Assembly (NCBI RefSeq): GCF_000204055.1
Contig: NW_006768809.1
Location: forward strand, 288,686 to 352,685
Direction of reading: 5' to 3'
Length of the DNA stretch: 64,000 bases
Source of the DNA: Melampsora larici-populina 98AG31
Taxonomy: Eukaryota > Basidiomycota > Pucciniomycetes > Pucciniales > Melampsoraceae
The stretch's first letter is position 1. Each line of letters begins with the position of its first letter. The notes beneath the pieces were generated by a model, which was given only the letters and a program-made list of their open reading frames with translations, was not told where the DNA came from and ran no database searches. Of the stretch, positions 1 through 10,003 are shown piece by piece. The position numbers and the translations under genes are program-made.

Positions 1-497
1 AAAAAGGTGAGCCTTTCCTCTAGCATTTTTCATTGAGACATCACATCTGTAGCTGGTCTAAAAAAGATCCTACAGAGCTATTCATGCAGAACTGTTTGAA
101 CATATGTAGAGTGTTTAAATGACTAGATAGCACCTTACTAACATTATGAAGTGTGAAGGAGAATGGTTCAGCTTTTGAATGAACCAAAAATCGAGTTATT
201 TGGAGCAGAATTGCAAAAGTTATTGAAGTTTTTAGACCACAAAATATTGTCTTCATACTCATGACCCAAATTTCAGGTATTGTTACATGTGAGTTTTTGT
301 TGATTTTCAGTGTTTATTGTTAGTACAAAAACCAATATCTGCGTGTAAAATACAAAAAAATACTCATCATGACGCCCCAACATCTAGGAACAAGGTGCAT
401 ATTTTTCCAGATTTTTAGCTCTCTTCCTGTTCCCTCAGGACTTTTCTATGTCAGTAGTTTTCTTTACCGCCAGGTAAAGATGACATTTGGTGTAGTG
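1..497. mobile_element. CACTA-like MITE, cut by window edge
   Basis: This is the inner part and right end of the same 816-bp family found at 27922-35424. The stretch 1-270 matches 28240-28515 directly, and 270-497 matches 35209-35424. The right terminus reads TTTGGTGTAGTG, the inverted form of the CACTACAC start seen in the other copy. It sits just before the acceptor of the first visible hAT exon, so it inserted in an intron of that gene. It encodes nothing: the small ORFs inside it are palindromic shadow frames. Confidence 0.8.
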
Positions 498-971
498 TTA
501 GATACTTAACTAATAAGTATCTTGATATACATTTGTAGCCACTCGATCAACCAGGGCTATTGTACAAGTGCCGCTGGTGCACAAAGGTCCTTCGAGTCAG
601 TGGCAGCTCCCGTCGATCCAACCTCAAGGGCCATCGGGATGGTTACCGACAGGCTGGGAAATCAGGTGCTGGTTGTCCTCGACGCGCTCGGGCAATTGCA
701 GCTGGTGCTAAACTTCCACCTACTGAGGCCGAACTGCGAGTCCAACGCCTTCAGCAGGATCATCAAAACAGTCTCGCCGCTTTCCTTGTCTCAGCACCAA
801 AGTTTTCTAATAAAACTTTGAATCAAGGCCTGGCTGTATGGCAAGTTGCCCAGGCTTTACCCTTCAAACGCATTGATGATCCAGTACTCAAGTCGGTATT
901 GTATTGGCTATGTCCGGAGGCCCGTATCTATGGTCGAAAATGGGCAGCTGAAGAGGCAAAACGGTTATACC

Positions 972-1311
972 AGGCCCCCGGATAGCTCCTATGAAGCATA
1001 CCAACAAAAAAACCTCAAAATTCAGTTATTCATACCTGAATTCAAGGGTTTGGGGGGCCGAGAATACCTCTTTTGTAGGTAACATTTGTGGAAAAAATCA
1101 CAAAAAAATGCCAAAAAATTCTTTGCAAGTCCCTAAAATGCAAAACTAGCCTAGGAAAAGCTAAGGAATTTTGGATTAATTCCTCCGAGGTCGCTATGAT
1201 CAATTCCAACGGGGTCAAAAAATACCTTTTTTGTCCCTAACATCAAGAAATTCCCAAACCAAAAAGATACCTTTTTGGTCGGTACCTTCAATAGGAGCTA
1301 TCTGGGGGCCT
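972..1311. mobile_element. 340-bp MITE with 8-bp TSD
   Basis: Terminal inverted repeats AGGCCCCCGGATAGCTCC and GGAGCTATCTGGGGGCCT are flanked on both sides by GTTATACC (964-971 and 1312-1319). An 8-bp duplication with short TIRs fits a non-autonomous hAT, or possibly a MULE. It interrupts a hAT transposase exon, and removing it with one TSD copy restores the reading frame into ...LSLRSLVVEKELK before a gtaag donor. It has no coding capacity. Confidence 0.85.
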
Positions 1312-2300
1312 GTTATACCTCTCACTCCGGTCTTTAGTTGTTGAAAAAGAACTTAAGGTAAGATTTCAATTAATCTTAAATTTTATTGATTGTTTGTATT
1401 ATAAGATCTGATGAATATATGATTTGCAGGAATTAGACAGTAAGTTCTGTCTAATTCAGGATGTGTGGACGGTGAAGGGAAACCTTCATGCGTTCATTGG
1501 TGCATCCGTGTCCTTCATACGGAAGGACTGGACTTATGTAGTTAGGCACTTGTCTCTGAAACTGGTCGCATGGCATCACAAGGGTCATCTCCTTGCTGAG
1601 CCTATGGTAACACTCTTGAAGAAGAATGATTTATATAAGAAGATAAGTTTTTCTTTTTTCTGTTCCTTTTATTGTTTAAACTTTGTACTGATATCATTTT
1701 TAATCTCACATGCTCGCCGGTGTCTCAGATTCTGGGAGTAACAACATTACCCTCGGCCGGGAAATGCAACATCAACTTCGAGAAGAGGGCCTCAAATCGG
1801 ATTTTGACTTCCCTTGGAGATCAACATCGATGTCGGTCCGGTGCTTTTGTCATAAAATGGGACTTATCGTCAAGGCTGGCCTGGATGCTCTTGGGATGAA
1901 ACCTCGGCGGGTTCGACATAGCGCATTGGGAAGATTCCCACAGGTTGATGTCTTGGCGGTCATTGATGAAGATGGCGAGGGAGGAGCTAGCGAATCTGGA
2001 TCCGAAGATGGGTCTGCCAACGAGGACGGATTTGATGATCAGCCCGATGATCATCAACTTGGAAACTCTAGCAGCGATTCCAATAGCGATGGAGAATCCA
2101 ACGCCAGCCAGGAGCAAGAAGACCAGGAGCAGGACGATGAACCCGAATACTATCGCAGTCGTAAGGCCGCTTACTTGCTTGGTGACACATACATGAAACA
2201 GTTATGTAAAGATGTGAGTCCTTTTTGATCAGCTGCTTCTATCACTTATAATTTTAATACTTATAATGTTTTGTTGTCCTCTTACTCTAGATGGACACGG

Positions 2301-4553
2301 TGTGGTGATCAATTTATGGGATCAATTAAAAAATTCACAATTACCAGTTTACCAGTTTATTAGCAGGATTCAGCAGGAAAAAAAAATCGAAATGGAGGTT
2401 TTTGATCAATTGAAGCTCTTGTAGGCTTATGTATTGGTCATTAGGTCAACATTACATCATTTTATTTCACGTTATATATTAAGATCATTATAGTTTACTT
2501 ACAAATTTATTACAAAAAGAAAGAAAGAAAAACATAAGAAAAATTCGGAATTATAGGTACAAAGGTTGGAAAATGGTTTTTAGGTTAGTAAAAATAAAGT
2601 TATGGGTATTATGAGGTTAGAATATGAAAGAACAACATTATATTATACTATGACAATTTTAATCTTCAAGGTTGATAAGTAGAAACAGAAGTTATTAGGG
2701 AAAAGGCACTTTTTCGAAGTTGGTAAACAAGAGGTACACGTGTAGTTTGGTTGTGTAATAGTGGTAGTGATGGAATTTAAGGTTGCCAAGAGGATTTTCC
2801 GGGATTTTTAAGGTTATAGATGATGATGTCATATTACATGAGCAAGAAAAAGAGAGTAGTAGCTGTGAAAAGTGAAGAAAATGGGTGAAATTCGTGGAAA
2901 ATGGAGGTTTTCAGCTAATTACATATGTCAAATGACGTCAGAATAGGTTGGTAGATGGCTCATTCAACGCATAAGAGTGGAATACATAATGTACAAACTT
3001 TAAATCATTAGTAACGGAGGTGTGTGTAAAAAGTTATAAGGCAAATAAAGAATTAGTGTGAATCTCGAATTTACAGTCACAAGTCACATGTAACACTAAA
3101 AACCTTAACTTCACAACTCAATATCTTACTCATCACTCATCAGAAGTAGGTCATGTAGGTGTCAGAAATGATCAGTAACACGTGGGCTACAAGATGCACT
3201 TTAGTAATCAAAAATTGGAGCACATCTGAAAAAATTCGTAATCTCAAAAATTGGTTTTCAGCTAGTTTACAAGGAAAAAATCACCTGTATTCATCATAAT
3301 AAGTGCTGTACATCATATTATTGCGTCATTGATCACTTTTAGCTGTGAAAATTACATCATTTATTAGTAACAAAATCATTAAATTGCGTCATCATAGGGT
3401 TTTTAGGGAATTTTGGGCGGATTTGATTGGTTTTGAGGCTGTTGACCATTGTAAAAGTTCTAGTACATTGTTATATATACTTTGAGAGGGTTTTGGGACT
3501 GTTGTTCCCCTTTTTTTTCTTTATCATTTACGCCATTATTATTTTGTTTATCATTATAAACTTATTTTAATAGTACCTGGTCACTTAAATACGCCCTTTA
3601 TTACAGTTATAAAGAGAAATTTACTTTAGTTTTATAGTCATAAAGACTTATTGGGAATAATATCAATCAGATATTGCTTATTTCTTTTAGTTATCAATTG
3701 GGAATAACACTATAGCAGTGTTGATAGTAATACAAAGTGTGCTTTTGAAGTTAAATTTTGTGTGAAGATCACTGCAGACATTATTCGGGTTCCCCAAGTG
3801 GGCAGGGAAAAATGATTGGGAGTATGATTTGTCATAAAATGGTCTATCACTCCACACCTGAGCCATAACACCCACACTACATATGTGTAGCAGGCTCAGT
3901 GAATATGTGGTTATCATGTACATACAGTTCTGCTCAGTTATCTGCTCATCAGGACAAGTTATTCATATGTAATACATGCTGTAACTTCTTTCAGATTGAA
4001 CAAAGCTTCCAAAAGATTGACTACATACACTGACTCAATGTTTTGGTGTGATCTCATCAACTCAACTGCATGTAACACACTTTCTGTTACTAAGACATAG
4101 CTTCAACAATATTGCCTGAGCAGCTACAGAATTATATGTAGTGAATTTTTGGGAAAAAAATTTCAAAGTCGAAAAAGTTACATGTGGTATAACATGTGAT
4201 TTATTTATTCTGATGGGCAAAAAACTGAGCAGACCTGTATGTACATGATAGACAACTATTGACTTAGCTTGCTGCACATATGTAGTGTGGGTGAAATGGC
4301 CCAGGTGTGCAGTATTCGATTCTTTTATGAAAAACTGTACTATTAATCATTTTCCTCTGCCAAATTGGGGAAGTTGAATGATGTTTACAGTGGATATATT
4401 TCTCTGGTGCCTTATCAGTACTCAATACAACAGAGCTCTTTCTGATTGTGTTGTTTTAGAAGAGCAGTCCTTAGACAACTTCTACTAGTCATTTTATTAG
4501 TGGATTATCCTCTTCCAGCTCTGTATAACCCTTGTTGGGTTATAAGTTCTACA
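2301..4553 (+). mobile_element. Probable solo LTR, itself carrying a MITE
   Basis: The segment starts TGTGGTGATC, ends GTTCTACA, and is flanked by ACGG (2297-2300 and 4554-4557) inside a hAT exon. TG...CA termini and a 4-bp duplication suggest an LTR. Most of it (2568-4553 minus the MITE) recurs in reverse orientation at 29878-31238. A TATATATA stretch near 3472, followed by a pyrimidine-rich tract, could be the U3/R promoter region. No gag or pol is next to it. The long size (about 1.64 kb without the nested MITE) is at the high end for an LTR, so another non-coding element type remains possible. Confidence 0.6.
3780..4392. mobile_element. CACTG-ended palindromic MITE (TSD GAT)
   Basis: TIRs CACTGCAGACATTATTC and GAATGATGTTTACAGTG are flanked by GAT (3777-3779 and 4393-4395). 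CACTR ends with a 3-bp duplication are typical of the CACTA/EnSpm (CMC) group. The interior is nearly a perfect inverted repeat (TGTACATACAG... on both arms). The homologous LTR copy at 29878-31238 lacks it, giving an empty-site allele that confirms both boundaries. A sister copy lies at 44327-44948. Confidence 0.9.
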
Positions 4554-5912
4554 ACGGTGAATAAAAAGTTGACACGCTCTAGTGGCCATTGGGCTGACTT
4601 CAACCGACGTTGTGAAAGAGCAAATCTCCAGTGTAAACGAGAACACTTACCTCTACTTAAGGCGCTGTTATCTGGCCATGGTATCCGTTGGGGAATTCAA
4701 GCTGAGCGATGGGAACGCATGTGGGCAGCCCGTGATGTAAGTCATACAAACCTTTACCTTATTCAAACCTGGTGCTAACAATGCTATTACTTCAGTTGAT
4801 TGACGGTGTGATGAAGGAGGATCTTGCTGAGGTGCACTCCAAGAAGCGCCGTTCAAGAAAGGATGGGAAGCGATACGGGTATTTTGAAGAAGTAATCTTT
4901 TCAGTGGCTGATTGGCAAGCTCTGAGGGATTTGCTAGATATCCTCACTGTAAGTAACCCATCTCAACTTTGTAATTGATACATACTGATCAGTGATTTTG
5001 TTTTCATTTTTTTATAGCCATTTAAGTTTTTGACTCGAGAGATGGAAGGTAATCTTCCTACAGGCTGCATGGTGCTAGTAAAGTATGAACAGCTCAAAGA
5101 AAACATGGAGGCTAGATTTAAGGTAATGCACGAGAATGACCCACTATCACCAATGGTCGATATTATGCTTGAGAAGATCAAACTTTATTTAGAAGAGGCC
5201 CTTGCCTGCGACACTCTAGTCCTTGCTGCCGTTTTTCACCCCGGTTTACGTGTCCGCTTTTTCGCTCATGCATTTGGAGAGCAATCTACTGAACACAATC
5301 GAGCCAAATCCTTATTGGAAGATGAATTCAACACTGAGCGTCAAGCAGCTGAATCTCGAACCCAAATTCTAGCTGAACCTGTCAACACATCTCCAGCTCC
5401 ACTCGAATCATCTCCCAAATTGTTTTCTCCAAAATTTCTTGACTTCTACAATGAGGTGGCATCCGAAAGCAACCTTAACGAGTTGGATCAATACCTTCAA
5501 GGCATCGACCCGATGAAATCTCCCAATGTCAATAATCCCCAATATGCTTTGGATTGGTGGAAGGTACGTCTTTTTTTCAATTTTAAATGAATCATTTTTA
5601 ACCTTACTGACCTTGATATCTTTACAACTATAGCTACATGAAGTTAAATACCCAGTCCTGTCAGTGTTAGCTCGCAACTACCTTGCGACTCCAGCAGCGT
5701 CAAGTGCTCCCGAACGCTCTTTCTCTATCGCAGGACGAGTTTGTACCGATGAACGAGGAGGGTTGAAGCCAAGAATGACTGAAATGTTAGTTAGTAGTAC
5801 GTTATGGATGGGGGAAGGTGTCCCTCTCAGCGGTGATTTTGCTGAAGTTGGCAAGGTATTGGACTTCGCAAAGAAAGCGATCTCAAAAAAAAACCGTAAA
5901 ACCTATGTTTAA

Positions 5913-6488
5913 GTTTTCTTATCAGTTTATGTTCCTTTCAGTCTTTTTTCTTTCTTGACTCTCCTTTAAACGATTGCTTTAAGTTTTCTCTACGCTCCTT
6001 TACACAGTTTTTCCATCTTTTCTTCATTTTTTATAGTCTACAAAAATAATAAAAAACTTTTTTTGTTTTGGCTTGTAACGCTGAGTAGCGTGGCGCAATT
6101 TAACCACGCTTTTCGCTATGTTTTTGCCGGGATTTTTGTTGCCCGCCACCGCTAAAGCTATCGAGCTTGAGCGGGTGTTTGCCAAACTACGCTAGCACTT
6201 TCCTGGCTAGTAGCGCTACGTAGCGCTGCGAGCCAGGCTTGGTTTAGTCTCCATTGTCTCTCCTAGTATGTACACAAAACACACCACCCCAAACTACCCC
6301 AACTGTACCATCCCAATCTTCGCTTTGTACCGCCACCTTCAAAAATTTTCCCAACCCCTTTTTCTCTTCACTCGGAAGCCATCACACCAGATATCAAGAA
6401 GAACTCTTTAGGACTTCTTTTTCTTTCTTCATCGCAAGGTGCTTTACCCAAATATTCCACTAGCTTTCACACCAGAACTCGATATTTG
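5913..6488. repeat. Gene-free stretch with GTAGCG-rich inverted motifs
   Basis: Between the hAT stop and the next gene start, 6070-6240 is GC-rich and holds several short inverted copies of GTAGCG/CGCTAC (for example around TAGCGCTACGTAGCGCT). It could be the 3' subterminal part of the hAT element or an independent small repeat. No TIR pair or duplication was found, so the class is unresolved. Confidence 0.4.
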
Positions 6489-7047
6489 ATGGCTATAACT
6501 CGTGGCAGCCGTTCGCGGAAGAAGAAAACACACGTCTCTGAGCTTGCCCCAGGTTTGACCTCATTCCCAAAAAGCCGCTAAGTAAAATTGAAAGTGACAG
6601 AACCTTATTTTCCAGTGACACAGAATAGTGACAATGAATCAGAATCCTCTTCTTCGTCATATCAAGGTTGGTCATTTCCCATTACTCAATTGCACATACA
6701 CACTTACCCCAATCAAAACCCACTGACATGAGTCCCGTCTTGCACCTCACTAGCTGAAGACTCAGATTCTTCCCAATCCGATTTACCTGATCCCCAGGCA
6801 TTAAATGGCAAGTCTGTACTTTGATATGTCTCTGAAGGAAGTTTACTGAACTTGTCTGCATTGTTCCCTGTAGACAAAACGTCAGCCTCTGGTGCGGCTT
6901 CGCCCAAGAAACGAACTCGGCGTCGCAAAAAGGCCAGCAAAGCAACCCAGGCGCATCCTCAAGAAGACAAAGACTTGGTCATCGCCAATCCTCCTGATAA
7001 TCCTGTTGATAACAATGGATTCCCTATCCCAAAAGAACCCATTAGTA
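6489..7047 (+). pseudogene. 5' exons of an unidentified gene, cut by a palindromic MITE
   Basis: Four short exons can be joined in phase: 6489-6552, 6616-6666, 6754-6807 and 6874-7047. Introns are 63 to 87 bp, the third with a GC-AG donor (gcaagt). The product starts MAITRGSRSRKKKTHVSEL, is Ser/Asp/Glu-rich, and then has a basic KKRTRRRKKASKA block that could be a nuclear localisation signal. The family is not recognised. It resembles the disordered basic N-termini of transposon proteins such as the hAT gene at 17680, but this is inference. The coding sequence runs straight into the element at 7048-8256. About 70 open codons follow the element without a recognisable domain. Confidence 0.5.
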
Positions 7048-8256
7048 AAGGCCGTTGCTATTTGCCGCCCACATGAAATCCATGTAGGCGCTGTCCAAAA
7101 TACGCCTACATGGATGTTTTCCGCCAAAAAGCGCCTACATACAGCCTGTAGGCGCTTTTTTCTTTTTTAAATGATGCCTACAGGCTGAAAAACCAATGTA
7201 GGCGTCATTTGTGTACGCCTACATTCTATTTTTAGAATTTAGGCGCTCGAAAAAAGCGCCTACATTTCATTTGGGCTATGTAGGCGCTTTTTTTAAGCGC
7301 CTACATGGAAAAAACAATGTAGGCGCTTTCAAAAAGCGCCTACATCCCCAAAAAAAGGATGTAGGCGCTTTTTTTGAGCGCCTACATTCCCTCCTCTGTA
7401 AGTAGGCACTGGCAAATGAGCGCCTACATAGTTTTTTTAGCCCAAATCAGCGCCTACATCCAGTCGTGCAAATGTAGGCGTTACAAATCCAGCTTCATAA
7501 CCCCTCAGCCGGGTAATGAAGCCCCATTTTGATGTCAAAAACGCAGTTTGGCCTCGAAATGAGTGCACCGGAGGACGGAAAACGCATTTCGGACTCGAAA
7601 TGAGAGAACCGGAGGACGCAAAAGACCAAAAACGCAGTTTGGCCTCGAAATGAGTGCACCGGAGGACGGAAAACACATTTCGGACTCGAAATGAGAGAAC
7701 CGGAGGACAGAAAAGACCAAAAACGCAGTTGTGTTATTGTATTTGAAGTTTAATACAATCTTCTCATCTCAACATGAAGGGGATCAGATTATTATAATTC
7801 AGAAATAGAAGGTTTGTAAATAACTTCCTCCCTCTATATCAGTGGATGTGTACGTGAAGTTTGACCAAACTTCCACGTACACACACGTGTAGGCGCGTTC
7901 CCGCGCATCTGAATAGCTGTAGGCGCGCAGAAATGACGCCTACATGGCTGTATTAGGAAAGTGGGCGCTTTTTTCCCATGCCTACATCCCGGAAAATCCA
8001 TGTAGGCGTGATATTCACCCGCCTACATGTCAAATCTTAAATGTAGGCGCTCAGAAATTGCGCCTACATGCAAAAAAAGGGATGTAGGCGTAAAATACAA
8101 GCGCCTACATTTCATTTTTGGAATGTAGGCGTATACAAATGACGCCTACATTGGTTTTCCAGCCTGTAGGCGCTTTTTCGTGGGAAAAAGGCATGTAGGC
8201 GCTGCCAAAACAGCGCCTACATGGATTTTGTGTGGGCTGCAAATAGCAACGGCCTT
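7048..8256. mobile_element. 1.2-kb palindromic MITE filled with TGTAGGCGC motifs
   Basis: Terminal inverted repeats AAGGCCGTTGCTATTTGC and its complement are bounded by TA on both sides (7046-7047 and 8257-8258). A TA duplication suggests Tc1/mariner-type mobilisation, although TAAA..TTTA flanks leave the exact edge ambiguous. The two arms hold about thirty copies of TGTAGGCG/CGCCTACA in alternating orientation, so every neighbouring pair can form a hairpin. The centre (about 7500-7740) is a separate tandem repeat of roughly 104 bp built on GGCCTCGAAATGAG / CACCGGAGGAC. No protein is encoded. Confidence 0.85.
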
Positions 8257-9950
8257 TATAAATCACATCATTGTGATTACTAGATCAGGTGATTGGTTTA
8301 GATTGAAAGAAAGTGGAACCGAAGAATTAGAGTGTAAGAATTTCCAACCTTAAGTGATGATCACAATTTAATTTGGAGTAGTGATGAAGATGGAAAGAAT
8401 AAAATTCAAAAAGAAAAGAAAAAAATGCTTGTAGCATAATGAATCAAGTCGCTTTAATTTCTATTTTTTGATTGATTAAGTGGACAATAATGATTAGAAT
8501 CTGTTCAGTTACATCCATTTAAAGATTCTTTCAGTGACTAACCTGAAGAATCACTACTTCCAATACAATCACCACAGAGAGTCATGAGGAGTCATACGAC
8601 AAATTCTTTTCAAGAAACCTCACGGTTTGATTCAATTATTTAGCTTGAAAGTCACTTCATATCGATTACAGGGATCGTACTTATAATCTCATTGTGTATT
8701 TAAATTGATCTTATGGAATACCTCGATGCCTGGTATTTTGGGAATCAAACTTGGTCAAATGATCAAAGATCTGGATTTGAATCAAAAGGCATTGGTTTTG
8801 AACCATAATTGAACGATCAACATCTGTGCTGTTACTACTAATTTGCAAGATTAGCAGGTCCATGCTAATTACAGTGATGAGGTGTAAAGGGACCTCAAGC
8901 GATGAGATGAGTGCAGAATGGGAAGCAAGAGAGTTGTGACTGTGAGATTTGAGAATCATGAACTTGTTCACACTACAGGTTCAGACTAGAGAGAGTTGCT
9001 GTGCAGCATCTGGTGATCCACAGTTGGCATGCAGCAGCTGGTGACGCTTCAGAGACAGCTCATGCGGCAGCTGTCGACGCTCCATGTGAAGCTCCGGCCC
9101 CGGTGCGAAGCGCGCGCATGACGCTACATATGGAGCGTCGCCGCCTTGCCCGGGGTGTAGGCTACAGACGCTTGTGTTGCCAATTTTGTCACTGTGGTGG
9201 GTACATGTCTCTACAATACAGCTCCTCCAGACTGCAAGTGATTAATCATGCAAGCACACTTCCAACAGCCAACACTCCCCCTTGCTGCATGAGTAAGAGA
9301 GTATGCAGTCTTACAGGAGTTGATGGTCTTATGCCACAGCTTCACATACTACATCCATCTCTACGAGAAAGCGAGTGCGCTCAGGTAAGCTTCTGGGCTC
9401 ATAACCTGATGAAATCAGAATGGCCAGGTGACTGGTAAGGAATCACTTATTAGTGATGAGGTAAAGCGCTGCGGCTGAGATCACTAAAGAGTGAGAAATG
9501 GAAAGATAGGCACCTGTCGTAAGGTGGCACAAGTAAAGAGAGAAATGTTTGAGTGAGGAAAATAACAACAACACGCAAACAACCGCTCTTTATAGTGTGA
9601 TATCTTTCTAGACATAGGTTTAACAAATGATAGTAGTTGTGAGTCTCATTTACCGGATTGGGATTAGTGACTATTGAGCTTGAACAGAGAGAAACAAAGA
9701 GAACACCACAGAACAAGTTAGGTGGACTCAATACGGTTAGTTAGGATGGTAACTATTGGAGAGAAAAATAAAGAAACAGATAAGAGAGAAAAATCCTCGA
9801 CTTCAACATGATCTTGGTCAGATGATGATAAAATAAGACCCATGATCCATGTAATCCCTAGAGGTGCTGTAGTTGATAATGATTTAAATGAAAGTGAAGC
9901 ATTGTCCATAGTTCTGCTTGACGTTACTAGTGTAAGTGTTACACAGGATT
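8257..9950. other. Gene-free stretch with possible Copia-like remnant
   Basis: No convincing coding exon was found here. A GC-rich part at 9000-9180 has short inverted copies of GACGCTCC/GGAGCGTC. At 9276-9292 the plus strand reads AACACTCCCCCTTGC, which on the minus strand looks like a polypurine tract before TGTTGG. At 9394-9410 GGGCTCATAACCTGATG resembles a Met-tRNA anticodon arm, as a Copia primer site would on the minus strand. The two signals are only about 120 bp apart. No matching LTR pair could be aligned by eye, so a miniature retrotransposon remnant is only a possibility. Confidence 0.3.
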
Positions 9951-10003
9951 GAAGATCACAAGAAATAATTCAGGTAGCAGTATATGCATATCATCATTGC
10001 TGT

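Larger units (their letters stand above)
538..5912 (+). pseudogene. hAT transposase gene, disrupted (copy 1)
   Basis: This is a decayed hAT-superfamily transposase with short introns. The first visible exon (538 onward) begins a BED-like zinc finger (YKCRWC ... SNLKGH). Later exons carry the hAT core, including WTVKGNLHAFIG near 1470, SGSNN near 1725, and an acidic Asp/Glu/Ser-rich insert at 1950-2150. The C-terminal dimerisation segment is at 5530-5910, with LDWWK, then YPVLSVLARNYLATPA, then SSAPERSFS. It parallels the second hAT gene at 17680-27838 exon by exon, which supports the model. The 5' exons lie left of the window. A 340-bp MITE (972-1311) breaks the exon after AKRLY, and a probable solo LTR (2301-4553) splits another exon. 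Skipping the insertions keeps the frame open, so the coding decay is mainly insertional. It is non-functional as it stands. Confidence 0.85.

Noticed and set aside
41..262. 73-codon minus-strand frame, also present at 28281-28502
   Set aside because: It lies inside the CACTA-like MITE and is conserved only because the MITE is repeated; no protein features.
7080..8225. Regularly spaced short repeats resembling a CRISPR array
   Set aside because: The repeat is only 9-10 bp, alternates in orientation and lies within a TIR element of a eukaryotic genome; spacers are not uniform in length.
9001..9438. 145-codon Ala/Arg-rich frame
   Set aside because: GC-rich repeat-like DNA with no splice support or domain; its neighbours show retrotransposon-like signals instead.
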